Below are positions 60,937 to 64,000 of a stretch of 64,000 nt of DNA, one piece after another; the first letter of the stretch is position 1; each line of letters opens with the position of its first letter. The notes beneath the pieces were generated by a model that had not been told where the DNA came from, ran no database searches, and saw only the letters and a list, made by a program, of their open reading frames with translations. This stretch comes from Paraburkholderia sp. BCC1885 (GTDB lineage: Bacteria; Pseudomonadota; Gammaproteobacteria; Burkholderiales; Burkholderiaceae), in assembly GCF_900996235.1 (NCBI RefSeq), contig NZ_CAAJGM010000111.1, positions 744,001 through 808,000 on the forward strand, read 5' to 3'. The translations under genes were made by a program, and so were the position numbers.

Positions 60937-61379
60937 TTGTCCTCTGCCATGCCTTCAATGCGGCCGACCAGGCCGAATAGCGTGCTGATGTGCGACCAGA
61001 CGCGGTCTTTTACGCGACCTACCTCACGGCGCTCGACGCGGCCATCCTCGAAAGTGCGATTTACTTCCTTGCCGATCTCGCCGTTTGTTTCCCACGTCTT
61101 CGCCATCAGCTCGAGCACGGCACCATCGGAGCAATGCGCTGCATCCGGCAGCTTGACGAGCACATAGCCGCGCTCGCGCGCCCATGCCTCAAGGATTCGA
61201 TCGTCGTTCGTCATGTCCGTCACGGCAACGGCGTTCATGAGCGTGAACTGATGGGTATCGGTATTGGGATTGACCTTGCTGCGGAGCACCGCCGCCGACA
61301 TCCCAACGCGCGGTGCCAGCGACTCGCACCCGCCAGGGTAGTCATGCGCAACTGCGTGCGCCGTATCGAGAATGTTCAA
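60933..61379 (-). CDS. CII-like phage regulator
   Basis: A 148-residue protein. LNILDTAHAVAHDYPGGCESLAPRVGMSAAVLRSKVNP has the Phage_CP76/CII family pattern. It probably activates lysogeny or early promoters. A TTG start at 61379 has GGAG six bases upstream; longer frames lack a site. Confidence 0.72.
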   Translation of the reverse strand: MNILDTAHAVAHDYPGGCESLAPRVGMSAAVLRSKVNPNTDTHQFTLMNAVAVTDMTNDDRILEAWARERGYVLVKLPDAAHCSDGAVLELMAKTWETNGEIGKEVNRTFEDGRVERREVGRVKDRVWSHISTLFGLVGRIEGMAEDK

Positions 61380-61411
61380 TTGCCGCTCCAGACAAACGTG
61401 TTTCGATAGGG

Positions 61412-61424
61412 TTAGTACTACTAA
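61412..61424. promoter_or_regulatory. Palindrome upstream of CII-like gene
   Basis: TTAGTA-C-TACTAA, perfect 6-bp arms, 33 bases before the CII start; candidate operator. Confidence 0.4.
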
Positions 61425-61481
61425 AGTGCAACCCAACAACTGCAAACGGGGAATAACAAAAAATGAAAACGTCGCGGCCGG

Positions 61482-61625
61482 TTACCGCCGGAACTGCTTC
61501 GGGTCGTGCCAATACGACCTTTTCGGATCGAGGCGCGGGGACTCGCCTCGCATTCGGTTCGCCGGCTCCGTTCTATGGAGCCGTGCGAACTCTTTCAGCG
61601 TCAACAGCCAGTGAATCAGCCGCAT
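61482..61625 (-). CDS. Small phage protein, 47 residues
   Basis: Begins MRLIHWLLTLKEFARLHRTE and ends DPKRSYWHDPKQFRR; GAGGT seven bases before the ATG at 61625. Basic with one hydrophobic helix. It lies upstream of CII in the early leader. Unrecognised. Confidence 0.5.
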   Translation of the reverse strand: MRLIHWLLTLKEFARLHRTEPANRMRGESPRLDPKRSYWHDPKQFRR

Positions 61626-61740
61626 CGATTACCTCGCTCCTGCTGCTCGCGGCGCTTCAGCCGCTCGCGATTTAAGGCGGGATCTCCACCCATGTCAGAA
61701 TCAGGTTTGCACACCACGAAACCAACTGAACGGAGATCCC

Positions 61741-61998
61741 ATGAACCACGAAAACGAAAAACTTTTGCTCGAGCTCGACAGCTTCCGATTTGGAATGCTC
61801 GCCGCTCTGCACTCGCTGAAGGCCTCACTTCAGGAATCGCCTCACTTCAATCAAACGGTGCTCGAAGACGCGATAACTTTTTTCCTCGCACAACCGGCAA
61901 GCAGGGGCGACCGGGGGTCATTCGAGAGCCCTCTCAGGGCTCTTTTGACCGACGAGACAGAATTTCTGAAGGCGATTCTTCAGAAGCCCCAAAGCTGA
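61741..61998 (+). CDS. Small plus-strand phage protein
   Basis: An 85-residue helical protein (ENEKLLLELDSFRFGMLAAL) with GGAG before the ATG. Opposite in direction to the early genes; its last 65 bases overlap the end of the next minus-strand gene. Function unknown. Confidence 0.5.
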   Translation: MNHENEKLLLELDSFRFGMLAALHSLKASLQESPHFNQTVLEDAITFFLAQPASRGDRGSFESPLRALLTDETEFLKAILQKPQS

Positions 61999-62149
61999 AG
62001 CCCCCGTCTTTCGAGATCGACCACAGCACACGGCCGGTCGTCGGATCGGTCATCGTGATGCGATTCGCAATGAAGACGAAGCCCGAACTCGGCCGCCTGC
62101 AAAACACCCGGCGGACCGCCCTGCGGATGCGCGCATACAGTCGTTTCAT
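61934..62149 (-). CDS. Small basic phage protein
   Basis: A 71-residue protein starting MKRLYARIRRAVRRVFCRRP, very basic at the front, with TDPTTGRVLWSISKDGG. It directly follows cro by two bases in the same direction. Unrecognised; could bind nucleic acid. Confidence 0.5.
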   Translation of the reverse strand: MKRLYARIRRAVRRVFCRRPSSGFVFIANRITMTDPTTGRVLWSISKDGGFSFGASEESPSEILSRRSKEP

Positions 62150-62150
62150 A

Positions 62151-62396
62151 TCAAGCCGCCTCTCGTTGTTTGGCGACGAGCTCGGGCCAAATGTCGCGCC
62201 AATCGTCCGGTCGGAGATCGAGCCGCGTCACCGCACCGCCGCTCTCCCTCTCAATGAGAACGCTGAGTTTCTCCCCGGCGACGCGCTGACCATAGGCGAT
62301 GTTCCGCAAAAAGGCCTTCGTCGTTCGACAGCGGCGGGCGAACTGATCGCGCTCTTCGGGAGGAAGGCTGGCAATGAATGACTTAAGCTTGTCCAT
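62151..62396 (-). CDS. Cro/YdaS-type phage repressor
   Basis: An 81-residue HTH protein: PPEERDQFARRCRTTKAFLRNIAYGQ followed by LSVLIERESGGAVTRLDLRPD, the YdaS/Cro-like pattern. First early gene leftward from the operators. A TAATAT -10-like box ends five bases before the ATG, so the mRNA may be leaderless. Confidence 0.75.
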   Translation of the reverse strand: MDKLKSFIASLPPEERDQFARRCRTTKAFLRNIAYGQRVAGEKLSVLIERESGGAVTRLDLRPDDWRDIWPELVAKQREAA

Positions 62397-62409
62397 GCGC
62401 GCAATATTA

Positions 62410-62460
62410 CACCGTTCGGTGAAATCTTCAACACCAACCGGTGAATTTCACCAAACGGGT
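62410..62460. promoter_or_regulatory. Three phage operators between cro and repressor
   Basis: CACCGTTCGGTG (62410-62421), CACCAACCGGTG (62432-62443) and CACCAAACGGGT (62449-62460): two perfect and one imperfect CACC-N4-GGTG sites spaced 22 and 17 bases. Layout like lambda OR1-3. Confidence 0.75.
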
Positions 62461-62481
62461 ACAGATGCTCTAATCGGGCGC

Positions 62482-62883
62482 ATGGCAAACGATCTAACTG
62501 ACATCCGCGACGTTATCGAGCAGCGGCGCCGCGCCTTGGCAAATTTGGTCGAGGCGCACACGCAAGCCGTGGTGGCGCGTCGCACATTGAAAGCAGACCG
62601 CCAGATAAGTGATATGGTCGCTGGCCGCAAAACGTTCGGTGAGAAGGTGGCGCTTGAGATGGAGTTGGCTTGGAATAAGTCCGGACCGCCCGACGATCGG
62701 ATCGATCTACTCGCCCCTAGGCCGTTGCCGGTCGCAGCTGCACCGCAGGGCTGGGAAAGGTTAAGCGAGATTCAGCGTATCAAGGCCGAAGCGTTTATTA
62801 GCGGCTTGCTGGCTCAGGGTGAACCACGGTTCGACGCGCCCGGCTTTCGCCCGGAGCTACCCAATCTTCCGCACAAAGGCTAG
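62482..62883 (+). CDS. Short CI-like repressor
   Basis: A 133-residue protein reading right from the operators. IRDVIEQRRRALANLVEAH then RQISDMVAGRKTFGEKVALEMELA matches the HTH of CI-type repressors. It ends about 65 residues later (PELPNLPHKG) with no S24/LexA-type peptidase domain. It probably maintains lysogeny; assignment rests on HTH and position. Confidence 0.62.
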   Translation: MANDLTDIRDVIEQRRRALANLVEAHTQAVVARRTLKADRQISDMVAGRKTFGEKVALEMELAWNKSGPPDDRIDLLAPRPLPVAAAPQGWERLSEIQRIKAEAFISGLLAQGEPRFDAPGFRPELPNLPHKG

Positions 62884-63286
62884 GACGATTGTCGCTGACC
62901 GGCCTAATAGGCTCTAGTGATGAGTCATAGAAAATGACTTGGCTTGTGATTGGGCACCACGTGCCACGGAGTGTCCATCCGGCCGTGGGGTCGCCCAAGA
63001 GCAAAACTACCCATTCCCTCTCAGAACAGGCGTAAAGAACGAGAACGCGACGACCGACCATGGATTGATCACTGGACCGAATGACCTGCGCCAAATCACC
63101 GGACCTGCATCGCAATCCAGTTCGTTCGCCACTCTCACGCCGCATTATTAAACCCCGGAAGCCAGACGTTTTTCTAACTGATTACTGTATGTAAACACAG
63201 TATCAGGTCTTAAGTTTGCACGCCAGAGCGCGACAGGCGCGATCTCTCGCAAACCCAGCAAAGTCGGGAAGGCGTCCGGGTATACC
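62884..63286. other. Non-coding stretch with LexA box
   Basis: About 400 bases after the repressor gene. It contains the SOS box at 63186-63201 and presumably the promoter for the genes to the right. A minus-strand frame through here is judged spurious. Confidence 0.45.
63186..63201. promoter_or_regulatory. LexA (SOS) box
   Basis: CTGT-ATGTAAAC-ACAG, a perfect CTGT-N8-ACAG site with flanking TA on both sides, 86 bases before a small frame and 184 bases before an exported-protein gene. Confidence 0.7.
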
Positions 63287-63385
63287 ATGACTCACCGCGA
63301 TTTCACCTTACTGTCTAATGGCGTGCTGCTTACCTTGAAAGGTTCGCGTAGGCACTATTACGACAAAAAGACAGCGGGGGTTTAA
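63287..63385 (+). CDS. Possible 32-residue peptide gene under LexA box
   Basis: MTHRDFTLLSNGVLLTLKGS start, ending KKTAGV; its stop overlaps the ATG of the next gene (TAATG), implying coupling. The ribosome site is weak. It may be a leader peptide or a small regulator. Confidence 0.35.
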   Translation: MTHRDFTLLSNGVLLTLKGSRRHYYDKKTAGV

Positions 63386-64000
63386 TGAAAAAATGCAGAA
63401 GAGCGGCTCACGGCTTCATCCGCACGAGCGTTATCGCAACCATTATTGTGTGTGCGCCCTTTGCCAGTGCGCAGCCTAAAGCGAAGGCTAAGGCCGCCCA
63501 GCAAGCATCCGCAGTTACTCAGCCCGCGGTGGCCCAGCCTACGGGACCTACGGGGATTGGCGCACTAAAACTCGGTATCGACCAAGATACTCTGGAGGCG
63601 CTGAAGTCCGCTGACGGGATTTATCTTCTCGAGCCGCTCACAATTGACGTGCAACGAACCGAAGCCGAACAAAACGCGTTGCTCTATAAGGCACGGATCA
63701 TGACACCACTTTCCACAGACTCGGCGCCGGCACGCTTTACATTTACTTCCGGGAGGCTTGCGGGCTTCACCGTGGACCTGGATGAAAATCAGTTTCAACA
63801 GGCCATGTCGCAACTGCAGGAGAAATACGGGCACGGCTCTGTGACTGACGACCGAAAAGATGAGCAGTGCATTTACCATAACGGCGCTAGCTTCAAGGTC
63901 AATTCCGGCGCGGTTTCTAGGCGTTGGATTCAACGAATCACAGACACCGAACACATCAGCGCAACTATCGTAGAGTTCACAGTCGATATTTGCCCTCCTA
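63385..64000 (+). CDS. Exported protein, incomplete at window edge
   Basis: At least 205 residues, open at 64000. A signal peptide (KKCRRAAHGFIRTSVIATII, cleavage near PFASAQ) is followed by an Ala/Lys/Gln linker (PKAKAKAAQQASAV), then a folded region with GALKLGIDQDTLEAL. GGGGG precedes the ATG. Periplasmic; located downstream of the LexA box. Not recognised. Confidence 0.65.
   Translation, partial: MKKCRRAAHGFIRTSVIATIIVCAPFASAQPKAKAKAAQQASAVTQPAVAQPTGPTGIGALKLGIDQDTLEALKSADGIYLLEPLTIDVQRTEAEQNALLYKARIMTPLSTDSAPARFTFTSGRLAGFTVDLDENQFQQAMSQLQEKYGHGSVTDDRKDEQCIYHNGASFKVNSGAVSRRWIQRITDTEHISATIVEFTVDICPP

Larger units (their letters stand above)
32147..64000. mobile_element. Lambda/HK97-type siphovirus prophage (right end outside window)
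   Basis: A nearly complete prophage, almost wholly minus strand. It has lysis, tail fibre, tail, head, terminase, HNH, Q-like, early, replication and immunity modules in lambda-like prophage order starting beside an attachment site. No integrase lies within the window for it; by analogy it should be beyond 64 kb, next to the intact tRNA-Ser. Tail chaperone frameshift, tape measure and M-L-K-I-J genes show a long flexible non-contractile tail. Confidence 0.88.

Noticed and set aside
62151..62396. YdaS-like protein as an antitoxin of a toxin-antitoxin pair
   Set aside because: No YdaT-like toxin is next to it, and three operators plus a divergent repressor make a Cro role more likely.
62798..63145. 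115-residue minus-strand frame
   Set aside because: Overlaps the repressor gene end on the opposite strand and lies across the promoter region; no ribosome site or family pattern.
1..64000. CRISPR array
   Set aside because: No regularly spaced repeats of 25-40 bases were seen; the repeats found are short operators, iterons or hairpins.

Overview
The window looks like a chromosomal segment of a Burkholderia/Paraburkholderia-type beta-proteobacterium. The base composition is high-GC, a DUF4148 protein and a Gram-negative 16-strand porin are present, and gene families and neighbours fit that group. No species can be assigned from the sequence alone.

Layout. (1) 0.1-3.1 kb, minus strand: a four-gene siaABCD-type signalling operon (PP2C phosphatase, kinase, phosphoprotein switch, diguanylate cyclase). 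Its phosphatase carries a CBS-like sensor rather than a membrane sensor. (2) 3.4-12.1 kb: general stress and housekeeping genes: two zinc alcohol/formaldehyde-type dehydrogenases, small exported proteins (DUF4148, DUF4142), a histidine kinase with a divergent single-domain response regulator, and a hemerythrin. (3) 12.4-24.7 kb: a compact aromatic-acid catabolic cluster built around a NahR-like LysR regulator. The regulator is divergent from a NagGH-like Rieske oxygenase. Its electron-transfer chain (reductase, Rieske ferredoxin) lies on the other side, followed by an SDR, an aldo/keto reductase, an alpha/beta hydrolase, an MFS importer, a porin and a chemoreceptor. No ring-cleavage enzyme is visible. 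(4) 25.08-32.15 kb: a 7 kb integrative mobilizable element inserted at the 3' end of a tRNA-Ser gene. It has 17-bp direct repeats at both ends, a tyrosine integrase, a MobQ relaxase with an R1162/RSF1010-like oriT, a small accessory mobilization protein, a RepL-like replication protein with CGTCCC repeats, an Xre regulator, and two cargo genes (a lipoprotein with an HEXXH motif and a membrane protein). (5) 32.2-64 kb: a prophage of a lambda/HK97-type siphovirus, nearly all on the minus strand and running off the right edge. From right to left: secreted-protein gene with a LexA box, repressor/Cro switch with three operators, CII, replication genes with an internal iteron array, an ATGA-coupled early operon, a Q-like gene, HNH, terminase, portal, protease, capsid, tail genes with a -1 frameshift, tail fibres, a lipoprotein moron, tandem terminators and the lysis cassette.

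How it fits together. Elements 4 and 5 appear stacked in tandem at the same tRNA-Ser. The native tRNA terminator remains at 25.03-25.06 kb, a 47-nt tRNA 3' fragment sits at 32.13-32.18 kb, and the intact tRNA is predicted beyond the right edge, with the prophage integrase. The least ordinary parts are the prophage control region (a short repressor without a peptidase domain, plus a perfect LexA box over a tiny coupled reading frame), the oriT-bearing element, and the catabolic cluster with an SDR that lacks its catalytic residues.
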